Origin: DASRDZ01 sp035652335
Lineage (GTDB): Bacteria > Chloroflexota > Dormibacteria > Aeolococcales > Aeolococcaceae
NCBI GenBank assembly: GCA_035652335.1
Contig: DASRDZ010000013.1
Span: 1-64,000 of the forward strand
Length of the DNA stretch: 64,000 bases
Direction: 5' to 3'
Shown here: piece by piece, positions 44,824-53,116 of the stretch
How positions within the stretch are numbered: position 1 is the stretch's first letter
Layout of the letters: each line of letters starts with the position of its first letter
Notes under the pieces: generated by a model
Told to the model about the DNA's origin: nothing
The model's input: the letters and a program-made list of their open reading frames with translations, nothing else
The model's database searches: none
Translations under genes and position numbers: made by a program

Positions 44824-45518
44824 ACCGCGCGGCCGAGCAGCTCCTCGAGCTGCAGCACGCCGACGACGAGGTGGAGCGGCTCGGTCGCGAGGTCGCCGCC
44901 GTCGAGGGCCAGATCGCCCGCGACCCCGAGCTCGACGCCGCCCGCGAGGACGCGGCGCGGAAGGCCGAGGCGCAGCGGCAGGCGGAGCTGCGGGTGCGCT
45001 CGCTCGACGGCGAGCTGGAGACCCTGCGCACCCGCGCCAGGACCCTCGACCGCCAACTCTACGGCGGCTCGGTGCGCAATCCCGCCGAGCTGCTCACCCT
45101 GCAGCGCGAGCTGGAGGAGGTGAAGGCGCAGGCCGCCGCCCAGGAGGACGAGACGCTGCTGGCCATGGAGGACGCCGACCAGCTCGCCGAGGCGCGCGCC
45201 ATCGCCGAGAAGTCGGTGGGCGCCCTGGAGGCCAGGCGCGGCGAGCAGCAGGGACCCCTGGCCGACCGTTTGAGACAGCTCCGGCAGCAACATGAGGAGG
45301 CCGTGCAGGCCCGTGTCGACCTGGCGGCGCAGATGCCGGCCGCGTCGAGGGCGCTCTACGACCGCGTCAAGGCGCGGCACCAGCCGGCTGTGGTGCGCGT
45401 CGTGCAGGGCACCTGCGGCGGCTGCCATCTGCCGCTCGGCGCCCACGAGGCGCGGGAGGCGCGCGTCGGCGACGCCCTGGTGCAGTGCGCCAACTGCGAC
45501 CGGATCCTGGCACCGTGA
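44820..45518 (+). CDS. CT398-like coiled-coil protein with C4 zinc ribbon
   Basis: A 232-residue protein. A long antiparallel coiled coil (about 1-180, e.g. LDGELETLRTRARTLDRQLY and NPAELLTLQRELEEVKAQAA) precedes a zinc ribbon with CGGCHLPLGAHEARE and CANCDRIL. This is the pattern of the CT398/HP0958 family, which binds RpoN, flagellar or secretion proteins in some species; no such partner is seen here. The ATG overlaps the trmK stop and its own stop overlaps the rnhA start. Confidence 0.85.
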   Translation: MNRAAEQLLELQHADDEVERLGREVAAVEGQIARDPELDAAREDAARKAEAQRQAELRVRSLDGELETLRTRARTLDRQLYGGSVRNPAELLTLQRELEEVKAQAAAQEDETLLAMEDADQLAEARAIAEKSVGALEARRGEQQGPLADRLRQLRQQHEEAVQARVDLAAQMPAASRALYDRVKARHQPAVVRVVQGTCGGCHLPLGAHEAREARVGDALVQCANCDRILAP

Positions 45519-45973
45519 GCGACCTCTTCACCGTGGTCGTCTACGCGGACGGTGCCTGCAGCGGCAACCCCGGCGCCGGCGCCTGGGCGTACAGGATCGA
45601 GTGGCCCGACGGTCGCGTCGAGGAGGCGGCCGAGGCGGAGCCGGACACCACCAACAACCGCGAGGAGCTCAAGGCGATCCGCGAGGCGCTGCGCACGGTC
45701 CGGGCGCACATCGACGGTGACCCGATCTGGCGAATCGTCGTCCGCACCGACTCGCTCGGGGCGATCAACTGGCTGACGCGCAAGTGGAAGCGCAACAAGA
45801 ACCTGGACCTGTTCCCCACCATCGACCCGCTGGTCGACGAGCGGGTGCATTTCGAGCACGTGCGCGGGCACAGCGGGGTGGTGGGAAACGAGCGCGTCGA
45901 CGAGCTCGCCGTCGCCGCGTACCGGGCGCTGCAGCGCGATCTCGGGGCTGGAGCGACCGGTCCGGCGTTCTGA
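45515..45973 (+). CDS. rnhA: Ribonuclease HI-type protein
   Basis: A 152-residue RNase H fold. The four acidic residues are in VYADGACSGNPGAGAWAYRI (D), NNREELKAIREAL (E), VVRTDSLGAINWL (D) and GNERVDELAVAA (D), and the flexible-loop His is in HVRGHSGVVGNE. It cleaves RNA in RNA-DNA hybrids, removing primers and R-loops. GTG 45515 overlaps the previous stop by four bases. Confidence 0.92.
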   Translation: MSDLFTVVVYADGACSGNPGAGAWAYRIEWPDGRVEEAAEAEPDTTNNREELKAIREALRTVRAHIDGDPIWRIVVRTDSLGAINWLTRKWKRNKNLDLFPTIDPLVDERVHFEHVRGHSGVVGNERVDELAVAAYRALQRDLGAGATGPAF

Positions 45974-46086
45974 GCCCGCGCGCTCCACTGCGGCCGCGAC
46001 AGACGGGACTTCCCGGGAAGACAGGGCCCCGCGGCCGAATCAGGGTGTGTCGCACGGCCCGGCGGGGACCGCCCGCCGAGGAGAGA

Positions 46087-46490
46087 GTGCAAGCCGGCCT
46101 GTAAGCCGGGTTCTGTCCCCACCGCGAACGGTGGGGGACGGCCATCCATCTGGGACGCCGGTTGCCCGGCGCCTCGAGCGGCCAGACCCGGGACCCGGGG
46201 CGAGCAACCCCTGGACCGCCGCGATCGCTCGCGGCTGCGTCCGTCCCTGTTCGGCCTTGCTCCGGACGGGGTTTACCTGGCCGGCCGGTCACCCGGCCGC
46301 CGGTGGGCTCTTACCCCACCATTTCACCGTCGCCCGTGCCCGCGCGGAGGCGGGCCGTCGGCTGTGTCTTTCTGTGGCACTCTCCTTCGGGTCACCCCGA
46401 CTGGGTGTTACCCAGCGCCCTGCTCTGTGGAGCCCGGACTTTCCTCGAGCGGCGCGTACGTCCGCCCGCGGCCGTCCGGCCGGCTTGCAC
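46087..46490 (-). ncRNA. rnpB: RNase P RNA, bacterial class A
   Basis: Read on the minus strand, the 5' and 3' ends form a 13-bp P1 helix (46478-46490 with 46087-46099). GAGGAAAGTCCGGGCTCC near the 5' end and ACAGAACCCGGCTTACAGGC near the 3' end are the two universal parts of P4 and the 3' region. GGTAAACCCCGTCC and GGTGAAATGGTGGGGTAAGA are also typical of class A. The RNA cleaves 5' leaders from pre-tRNAs together with RnpA. About 404 bases is a normal length. Ends are set by the P1 helix and may be off by a few bases. Confidence 0.96.
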
Positions 46491-46495
46491 GGGCG

Positions 46496-46501
46496 AGTGT
46501 A
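46496..46501 (-). promoter_or_regulatory. -10 element TACACT of rnpB
   Basis: On the minus strand TACACT ends five bases before the predicted RNA 5' end. Confidence 0.5.
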
Positions 46502-46503
46502 CC

Positions 46504-46521
46504 CCGGCACGTTCGTGCCGG
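46504..46521. promoter_or_regulatory. Perfect 18-bp palindrome upstream of the rnpB -10
   Basis: CCGGCACG TT CGTGCCGG, two 8-base arms with a two-base centre, occupies the spacer between the -10 and the likely -35 position. It could be a repressor operator controlling RNase P RNA. The remaining sequence up to 46655 shows no gene. Confidence 0.45.
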
Positions 46522-46655
46522 AAACGGCCGCAACGCCCGAACATCCGTACGGCAATGAGGCTGGGCGCGCTCCCCACCACGCGCCACCATCGAGAAAGCC
46601 CTTGCCTCTCTGAGTTTTTGGCATGTCACGGCGGGGTCACGAACGCCCGTGCCCG

Positions 46656-46684
46656 TTGACGCCCGTGCTCACCGCTGCTACTGT
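46656..46684 (+). promoter_or_regulatory. Promoter TTGACG-N17-TACTGT of the division cluster
   Basis: TTGACG (46656-46661) and TACTGT (46679-46684) have the ideal 17-base spacer, placing the start near 46691, about 100 bases before mraZ. Confidence 0.75.
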
Positions 46685-46695
46685 TCCGCGCATCG

Positions 46696-46720
46696 GTGGA
46701 ATGAAGTGGTGAAAAGTGGG
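46696..46720 (+). promoter_or_regulatory. Triple MraZ-binding box
   Basis: GTGGA, GTGGT and GTGGG are spaced exactly 10 bases apart (46696, 46706, 46716), separated by five-base spacers, just downstream of the promoter. MraZ is known to bind such GTGG/TGGG direct repeats and to repress its own operon. Confidence 0.75.
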
Positions 46721-46792
46721 GCACATGACCAGCAACCTCCAACACCCGGCGACAGCGGCCCAGGTGCCGCCGTCCCGGTGGGTGGCTGACCC

Positions 46793-47236
46793 GTGTTCAT
46801 CGGCTCCTACCGCCACCAGGTGGACAGCAAGGGCCGGGTCGCCGTCCCCGCGCAGCTCCGCAAGGGACTGCCGCAGGGCAGCGTCGTCGCCATCGGCGCG
46901 GAGGGTCGCCTGGTGATCCGCCCGCCCGACGAGTGGTCCGCCATGGAGCAGAGGTTCCGCCTCACCGCCGACACCCCCGCCGAGGAGCGCCGCTACCTGC
47001 GCGCCCTCTACGCGTCGGCTCGCGAGGTGGAGCTGGACGGGCAGGGACGCCTCCTCCTCATCGACGAGCACCGGCGCTGGGCCGGCATCGGCGATCGCGC
47101 CGTCTTCGTCGGCCTCGGCAACGTCGTCGAGGTGGTCGGCGAGGACACCTGGGACCGCGAGAACGCGGACCTCGACCCGGCCGCGTTCACCGAGCTCGGC
47201 GACCGGGTCGCCCACTCCGCAGGCGAGGCGTCGTGA
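46793..47236 (+). CDS. mraZ: Transcriptional regulator MraZ
   Basis: A 147-residue protein with two SpoVT/AbrB-type repeats: FIGSYRHQVDSKGRVAVPAQ (first) and ASAREVELDGQGRLLLIDEH (second). It forms a ring and binds the repeat box upstream, giving autoregulation of the division cluster. The GTG start lies directly at the conserved FxGxYxHxxDxKGR. It heads a run of 13 same-strand genes up to ftsQ. Confidence 0.95.
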   Translation: MFIGSYRHQVDSKGRVAVPAQLRKGLPQGSVVAIGAEGRLVIRPPDEWSAMEQRFRLTADTPAEERRYLRALYASAREVELDGQGRLLLIDEHRRWAGIGDRAVFVGLGNVVEVVGEDTWDRENADLDPAAFTELGDRVAHSAGEAS

Positions 47237-47266
47237 CGACGCAGCCGTGCACCCCCTTGCAATCTG

Positions 47267-48274
47267 ATGGCCACCATGCCGACCGTGGCAGGCATGGACG
47301 ACCGGCCCACCGCCACGCCCGATCCCTCCGTCGACACTGACGGCGGGCATCGGCCGGTCCTTCTACACCCCCTCATAGAGAGCCTGCAGCCCAGGCCGGG
47401 ACACATCGCGGTCGACGGCACCCTCGGTGGTGGCGGCGTCACCGCGGCGCTCCTCGAGCGCGTGCTCCCCGGCGGACGGGTGATCGCCATCGACCGCGAC
47501 CCCGCGGCGGTGGCGCGCGGACGCGAGCGCTTCGCCGCATACGGGGACGCGCTGTCCGTGGTGCACGGTGACTTCGCCGACCTCTCGCAGATCCTGCGCG
47601 GCCTCGGCGTGGGAGCCGTGGATGCCGTCACCCTCGACCTGGGCGTCTCCTCGCTGCAGCTCGACGCGCCCGAGCGCGGCTTCAGCTTCCGCTTCGACGG
47701 ACCGCTGGACATGCGCATGGACACGGCGAGCGGCGGGATCACCGCCGCGGACGTCGCCAACACCTGGTCCGAGCAGGACCTGGCTCGGCTCATCCGCGAC
47801 TACGGCGAGGAGCGCTTCGCCCGCAGCGTCGCGGCCTCGATCGTCCGCGAGCGAGCGAAGCAGCCGATCACCACCACCACGCACCTGCGCGAGGCGGTGG
47901 AGCGAGCGATCCCCCGGCGCTACTGGCCGAAGCGGATCCACCCGGCGACACGAACCTTCCAGGCACTGCGCATCGAGGTGAACCACGAGCTGGACTCCAT
48001 CGAGCGCGGGCTGCAGGCCTCCATCACCGAACTCCGGCCCGGTGGGCGACTTGGGGTCATCGCCTTCCACTCTCTCGAGGACATCCTTGTCAAGAACGCA
48101 CTCCACGTCGCAGCACAGAACTGTATCTGTCCGCCCCAACAGCCCATCTGCACCTGCGCTCACCGGGCCTCTCTCTTCCTGCTGACTCGCAAGGCGATCA
48201 AGGCCGATCCGGTCGAGGTCGCCACCAACCCGAGGGCCCGCTCGGCGCGGCTGCGAGTCGCGGAGAAGCTCTAG
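47267..48274 (+). CDS. rsmH: 16S rRNA (cytosine1402-N4)-methyltransferase RsmH
   Basis: A 335-residue SAM enzyme that methylates C1402 in the ribosomal P site. HRPVLLHPLIESLQPRPG, VDGTLGGGGVTAALLE, AVTLDLGVSSLQLDAPERGF, KRIHPATRTFQALRIEVNHE and GVIAFHSLEDILVKN are all family hallmarks. A Cys-rich loop (CICPPQQPICTC) near residue 290 may bind zinc. Three possible ATG starts (47267, 47276, 47294) are close; the extra N-terminal residues are not conserved. Confidence 0.95.
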   Translation: MATMPTVAGMDDRPTATPDPSVDTDGGHRPVLLHPLIESLQPRPGHIAVDGTLGGGGVTAALLERVLPGGRVIAIDRDPAAVARGRERFAAYGDALSVVHGDFADLSQILRGLGVGAVDAVTLDLGVSSLQLDAPERGFSFRFDGPLDMRMDTASGGITAADVANTWSEQDLARLIRDYGEERFARSVAASIVRERAKQPITTTTHLREAVERAIPRRYWPKRIHPATRTFQALRIEVNHELDSIERGLQASITELRPGGRLGVIAFHSLEDILVKNALHVAAQNCICPPQQPICTCAHRASLFLLTRKAIKADPVEVATNPRARSARLRVAEKL

Positions 48275-48424
48275 TCGGGGCAGGCGCCCCACCCAACGTC
48301 GAAGCTCCCTCTGCCCCTAGGCGGCGAGGTGACCCGTGCCGGTCCCTCGCCGCCGCCAACCTCCCGATTCTTCGCGGGTCCTCCCGCCGTCGCATCCAAC
48401 GTCCCGCCACCGGAGTACCGGGCT

Positions 48425-48955
48425 GTGCCCGCCAAGAACCGCACCCACGAGTCCTACGACGAGGTCTTCGACGCCTTCGCCGCCATGGAGGCAGCGAGCG
48501 ACGACGACCTCGACGCGCAGGCGTCGCGCCCCCGCCGGCCGCGCACGCGGCGCGGCGGCCCGCGCACGCCGCTGCCGCTGCTCCCGGTCATCGGCATCTG
48601 CGCGGGCATCGGCATCGCCTACGTCTCGCAGACGGCGCACATGACCCAGGCGACCTACCAGGCCGCCGACCTGGCCCGGCAGCAGCAGCAGCTCCAGGCC
48701 GAGGCGCAGCAGCTCGACTCCCAGCTGGCTCAGCTCAGCTCGTCCGCGCGCATCGACGCCGCGGCGCAGCAGATGGGCATGCGGCCGCCCGCCAAATGGG
48801 CCTACGTCGCCGCCGTCCAGCAGCCCGTCGACGTGCCGCCGCTCGCGCCGGTCGCCGACAGCACCGGCGCCACCACCGGTGACCCGGTGCAGCGGCTGGT
48901 CGCCGCCCTCAGCGGCACGTTCGGGCCCTCGGAGGCCGAGGCCGCCGGGAGATGA
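48425..48955 (+). CDS. ftsL: FtsL-like division protein
   Basis: A 176-residue bitopic protein. A cytosolic acidic/basic N-terminus precedes one membrane helix (PLPLLPVIGICAGIGIAYVS, about 50-70) and a periplasmic coiled coil of Gln/Ala/Leu heptads (ADLARQQQQLQAEAQQLDSQ). Its place between rsmH and ftsI and its topology identify it as FtsL, the partner of FtsI/FtsW and FtsQ. GTG 48425 has GGAG nine bases upstream; an earlier GTG at 48329 adds 32 low-complexity residues. Its stop overlaps the ftsI start. Confidence 0.8.
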   Translation: MPAKNRTHESYDEVFDAFAAMEAASDDDLDAQASRPRRPRTRRGGPRTPLPLLPVIGICAGIGIAYVSQTAHMTQATYQAADLARQQQQLQAEAQQLDSQLAQLSSSARIDAAAQQMGMRPPAKWAYVAAVQQPVDVPPLAPVADSTGATTGDPVQRLVAALSGTFGPSEAEAAGR

Positions 48956-50724
48956 GGCGGGCGGCGCGTCCCAGGGGCGACGCGTCCGCGTCGCGGCTGC
49001 GCGGCTGGTTCGTCGGCGACGAGCCCGACTTCCGTGCTCGCGGCATCTGGCTGCTGCTCGCCTTCGCGGGCATGGCGATCCTGCTGGCCGGCCACCTCGT
49101 CGACGTGCAGATCCGCCAGGGTCCTGCGCTCAGCACCCTGGCCACGGCGTCGCACGAGAGCGAGGTGACCCTGCCCGCCCACCGCGGCCTGATCCTCGAC
49201 CGCAGCGGCCGCCTGCTCGCCGGCGACGTCACCGTCTACGACGTCTTCGCCGATCCCGGGCTGATCTCTCCGTCGCAGCGCCACGACGTCGCTCTCGAGG
49301 TGGCGCCGGTGCTCGGCCTCGGGCCGGGCAAGGTCGAGCAGCTGCTGGCCACGCCGGGACGCTTCGTGTACCTGGCCAAGGCGGTCGACGACAAGACGCG
49401 CCAGAAGCTGCAGGCGCTGGGCATCGCCGGCATCGGCACGCTGGACAGCGAGCAGCGCGTCTACGACGGCTCGCCGGTGGCGGGGACCTCGTTCGGCAGC
49501 AGCCTGCTCGGCTTCGTCGACCACGACGGCAACGGGCAGTACGGCCTGGAGCAGTACTACAACGCGCTGCTCAAGGGCGTCGACGGCAGCGAGTCGACGC
49601 TGCGCGACGTCGCCGGCAACGCCATCGTCCTCTCCCAGCAGAGCACCACCCCGCCCCGCGACGGCCGCAACCTCCAGCTCGGCCTCGACTCGGAGATCCA
49701 GTACTACGCCGAGCAGGCCATCGCCAAGGGCGTCACCGACTCGCAGGCGGTGTCGGGCTCGCTGATCGTGATGGACTCGCACACGGGCTCCATCCGCGCG
49801 CTGGCCAACTACCCGACGTTCGACGCCAACGACTACGCCACCGCGCCGTACAACCTGCTCAAGGACGAGGCGGTCAGCGACCTCTACGAGCCCGGCTCGG
49901 TGATGAAGGTGGTCACCTTCGCAGGCGGCCTGCAGAACCGGGCGATCACCCCGCAGACGACCATCAACGAAGGGCCCGTGACCATCGGCGGCTACACCAT
50001 CGGCGACTGGGACGGCCACGCCCACGGCACGGTGACCATGCAGTGGGTGCTCGACGACTCGCTGAACGACGGCGCCATCCGCGTCATGCAGATGGAGGGC
50101 CAGCACGGCTTCTACGAGAACCTGGCCGGCTTCGGCATCGGCGCGCCGACCGGGGTCGACCTCGCCGGAGAGGTCAACCAGCCGCTGGCGCCGGAGCAGG
50201 ACTGGAAGCCCGTCGACTTCGCCACCACCGCCTTCGGGCAGCACGTCCAGGTGACGCCGCTGCAGATGCTGGCGGCGGAGAACGCCGTGGCCAACGGCGG
50301 CGTCTGGGTGCAGCCGCACGCGGTGGACAGCATCATCGACCCCGCCACCGGGCAGGCCACGCCCTTCACGCCGACGTCCCGCCGGGTGATGTCCGCCGAC
50401 GCCGCGGCGACGCTGCAGAAGATGATGACGGGCGTCGTCGAGGACCGCGGCGCCTCGGGATACCTGGCCAGGATCCCCGCCTTCAAGGGGCAGATCGCCG
50501 GCAAGACCGGGACGGCGTCGGTCGCCGTCAACGGCGTGTACGGCAGCGACGTGATCGTCTCCTTCGTCGGCTTCATGCCGGTGAGCAACCCGCAGTTCAC
50601 CATGCTCGTGGTGCTGCGCCTGCCCCACGAGAACAAGGTGGCCCGCGAGGGCGCCTACCTCGCCGCGCCCATCTGGCACGACATGGCCCAGCTCATGGTC
50701 GACCAGTGGAAGATCGTGCCGTGA
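48952..50724 (+). CDS. ftsI: Class B penicillin-binding protein (FtsI/PBP3)
   Basis: A 590-residue septal transpeptidase. One membrane helix (about 31-52) is followed by the dimerisation domain (HRGLILDRSGRLLAGDVTVY) and the transpeptidase domain with S316 in EPGSVMKVV (SxxK), S370-L-N (SxN) and K518-T-G. It crosslinks septal peptidoglycan with FtsW and is the target of beta-lactams. There is no C-terminal PASTA repeat. Its stop overlaps a GTG start of murF; murE, usually next, is absent. Confidence 0.95.
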   Translation: MRRAARPRGDASASRLRGWFVGDEPDFRARGIWLLLAFAGMAILLAGHLVDVQIRQGPALSTLATASHESEVTLPAHRGLILDRSGRLLAGDVTVYDVFADPGLISPSQRHDVALEVAPVLGLGPGKVEQLLATPGRFVYLAKAVDDKTRQKLQALGIAGIGTLDSEQRVYDGSPVAGTSFGSSLLGFVDHDGNGQYGLEQYYNALLKGVDGSESTLRDVAGNAIVLSQQSTTPPRDGRNLQLGLDSEIQYYAEQAIAKGVTDSQAVSGSLIVMDSHTGSIRALANYPTFDANDYATAPYNLLKDEAVSDLYEPGSVMKVVTFAGGLQNRAITPQTTINEGPVTIGGYTIGDWDGHAHGTVTMQWVLDDSLNDGAIRVMQMEGQHGFYENLAGFGIGAPTGVDLAGEVNQPLAPEQDWKPVDFATTAFGQHVQVTPLQMLAAENAVANGGVWVQPHAVDSIIDPATGQATPFTPTSRRVMSADAAATLQKMMTGVVEDRGASGYLARIPAFKGQIAGKTGTASVAVNGVYGSDVIVSFVGFMPVSNPQFTMLVVLRLPHENKVAREGAYLAAPIWHDMAQLMVDQWKIVP

Positions 50725-52160
50725 GCGCCCCCGCGGCCGTTCCAGTGCGCATGGATCGGCTCGCTACCATGGGCGCGATGCACTGCCCCTCCGACCTGGC
50801 ACGCCTGTTCGGCGGCCGGCTCGACGGTTCCGGTGACGCGGCGCGCCCGCTCGCCGGCCTGGCCACGGACTCCCGTGAGGTCGTCCCCGGCGGCGGCTTC
50901 GTCGCCCTCCGCGGCGAGAGCGACGACGGGCATCGCTTCGTCGCCGCTGCGGCCGAGGCGGGCGCGGCGCTCGCGGTGGTCGACGCCTCGTGGACTCCCG
51001 CAGAGGATGCGCCGGCGCCACCGCTGCTGCTGCGCGTCGACGACAGCGCGGCCGCGCTGCGCCACGCCTGCGAGCGGCGGCTCGCGGAGCTGGGCGCGCA
51101 CGTCGTCGGCATCACCGGCAGCGTCGGCAAGACCACCGCCAAGGAGCTGGTCGCGACGGTGCTGGAGGGGACGGTGTCGGTGGCGAAGACGCCGGGAAAC
51201 CTCAACACCTGGACGGGGATCCCGCTCACCGTGCTGGCCCTCGACGCCCCCGTCGACGCCTTCGTCTGCGAGATGGCGATGTCGGCTCGCGGTGAGATCC
51301 GCGACCTCTGCGCCTTCACCCATCCGCGCACCGGCGCCCTGCTCAACGTCGGCGTGTCGCACATCGAGCTGCTCGGCTCCCAGGAGGCGATCGCCGACGC
51401 CAAGGCCGAGCTGCTCGACGCGCTGCCGCAGGACGGGCTCGCCGTGCTCAACGCCGACGACGAGCGCGTGCGCGGGGTCGCCTCGCGCAGCCGCGCGCGC
51501 GTGGTGTGGTTCGGTGTGCACGCGCATGACGCGCAGTTCCGCGCCGCCGACGTCGTCTCGCGCGGCATCGACGGCACCACCTTCACCCTGGTCGGTCCCG
51601 ACAGCAGCGCGCCGGTGCGGATGCGCGTTCCCGGCGCGCACGTCGCCGTGGATGCGGTGGCCGCGGCCGCGGTGGCGGCGCAGTTCGGTGCGGACGTGGC
51701 CGAGGTGGCGCAGCGGCTGGAGCGCTTCGAGGCGCCGCCGCAGCGCGGCCGCATCCTCAGCGGCGCCAACGGTGCGCGCATCTACGACGACAGCTACAAC
51801 AGCAGCCCGCAGTCGCTGGCGGCCGCGCTCGACACGCTGGGCGCCACACCCGCGAAGAAGCGCATCGCCGTGCTCGGCGACATGCTGGAGCTGGGCTCGC
51901 TCGGACCCATGGCGCATCGCCAGGCGGGGCGCCACGCGCGGCAGGTGGCCACCACGCTGATCGCCGTCGGCGAGCAGGCCACCACGATGGTCTCGGCAGC
52001 GCTCGCCGCCGGCATGGACCCCGAGGAGGCGATCACCGCGCGCAGCATCGACGAGGCGGCCGATCTGGTGCGGGTCCGGTGCGACCGCGACACCGCCGTG
52101 CTGGTCAAGGCGTCGCACGGCGTGCACCTGGAGCGGGTCGTCGAGGCGCTGCTGCCGTGA
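50721..52160 (+). CDS. murF: UDP-MurNAc-tripeptide-D-alanyl-D-alanine ligase (MurF)
   Basis: A 479-residue Mur ligase that adds D-Ala-D-Ala to the precursor. TDSREVVPGGGFVALRGES and DDGHRFVAAAAEAGA form the N-domain; the ATP loop VVGITGSVGKTTAKELV and NTWTGIPLTVLALD the centre; DDSYNSSPQSLAAALDTLG and VLGDMLELG the C-domain, the last being typical of MurF. GTG 50721 overlaps the ftsI stop. ATG 50778 fits the family N-terminus better and has TACCAT seven bases upstream, so an internal leaderless start is possible. Confidence 0.94.
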   Translation: MSAPAAVPVRMDRLATMGAMHCPSDLARLFGGRLDGSGDAARPLAGLATDSREVVPGGGFVALRGESDDGHRFVAAAAEAGAALAVVDASWTPAEDAPAPPLLLRVDDSAAALRHACERRLAELGAHVVGITGSVGKTTAKELVATVLEGTVSVAKTPGNLNTWTGIPLTVLALDAPVDAFVCEMAMSARGEIRDLCAFTHPRTGALLNVGVSHIELLGSQEAIADAKAELLDALPQDGLAVLNADDERVRGVASRSRARVVWFGVHAHDAQFRAADVVSRGIDGTTFTLVGPDSSAPVRMRVPGAHVAVDAVAAAAVAAQFGADVAEVAQRLERFEAPPQRGRILSGANGARIYDDSYNSSPQSLAAALDTLGATPAKKRIAVLGDMLELGSLGPMAHRQAGRHARQVATTLIAVGEQATTMVSAALAAGMDPEEAITARSIDEAADLVRVRCDRDTAVLVKASHGVHLERVVEALLP

Positions 52161-53116
52161 AGACGTCGCTGGGTGCCTTCGTGCTCTGCCTGGTTCTCGG
52201 CGCCGTCCTCTATCCCGTGGTGATCGGGGCGCTGGCGCGGGCGCACGCGGGACAGCGGGTGCAGGCCTACGCGCCGTCGACGCATCGCGTCAAAGCGTCG
52301 ACGCCGACCATGGGCGGCATCCTCTTCTGCGCGCTGGCGGTGCTGGCCTGGCTCTTCTTCGACCGCTCGCGCTCGGGCTTCGTGCTCGCCTTCGCGCTCA
52401 TCGCGGGCGCCGGGCTCGGCGTCCTCGACGACCTCGCCAACATCCGCGGCCGCGGCGTGCTCGGCCTGCTCGGCCGTCAGAAGCTGGTGCTGCAGGGGCT
52501 GGTCGGGATCCTCGTCGGCGTCGGGCTGCTCCGCGTCGGCGCCACCCACCAGGTCCTCCCCGTGCTGGGCAACGTCGACCTGCACGGCGGCATCGTGGTG
52601 CTGGCGGCGGTGGCGGTGATGGCGGCGAGCAACGCCGTCAACCTCACCGACGGCGTGGACGGCCTGGCGGGCTGGTGCAGCGTGCTGGTGTTCAGCGCGC
52701 TCTGGGCGCTGGCCCTGCACATCGGCGCGCACTCGGCCGCGGTGCTGAGCGCCGCCGTCGTCGGCGGCGTCGCCGCCTTCCTCCTCTACAACTGGCATCC
52801 GGCGCGCGTGTTCATGGGCGACACCGGGTCGCTGGCGCTGGGCTGCACCCTGGCCGCCGTCGCAGCCGAGGTGCACATGCTCTGGCTGCTGCCGCTGCTC
52901 GGCCTCGTCTTCGTCGCCGAGACGCTCAGCGTCATCGTCAACGTCACCGCGATCAGGCGCTTCCACCGCCGCGTCTTCCGGGCCAGCCCGCTGCACCACC
53001 ACTTCGAGGAGCTGGGGCTGCGCGAGCAGGGCCTGGTGCTGTGGTTCGGCGCCGTGGCGGCACTGGCCGCGCTGCTGGCGGTGCTCGCCGGCATCCGCTC
53101 GGGGATGAGCGCCTGA
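52157..53116 (+). CDS. mraY: Phospho-MurNAc-pentapeptide translocase (MraY)
   Basis: A 319-residue, roughly ten-helix enzyme that makes lipid I from UDP-MurNAc-pentapeptide and undecaprenyl phosphate. The active-site sequences are STPTMGGILFC, GVLDDLANIRGRG (DD), NAVNLTDGVDGLAG (Asn and Asp), FMGDTGSLALG and SPLHHHFEELGL. GTG 52157 overlaps the murF stop; its own stop overlaps the murD start (TGATG). Confidence 0.95.
   Translation: MKTSLGAFVLCLVLGAVLYPVVIGALARAHAGQRVQAYAPSTHRVKASTPTMGGILFCALAVLAWLFFDRSRSGFVLAFALIAGAGLGVLDDLANIRGRGVLGLLGRQKLVLQGLVGILVGVGLLRVGATHQVLPVLGNVDLHGGIVVLAAVAVMAASNAVNLTDGVDGLAGWCSVLVFSALWALALHIGAHSAAVLSAAVVGGVAAFLLYNWHPARVFMGDTGSLALGCTLAAVAAEVHMLWLLPLLGLVFVAETLSVIVNVTAIRRFHRRVFRASPLHHHFEELGLREQGLVLWFGAVAALAALLAVLAGIRSGMSA

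Noticed and set aside
45485..45514. Earlier start for the RNase H gene
   Set aside because: It would add ten non-conserved residues inside the previous gene; GTG 45515 gives the usual four-base overlap and the normal N-terminus.
46047..46659. Overlapping ORFs of 60-190 codons on both strands
   Set aside because: They lie over the RNase P RNA, which explains the conservation and structure.
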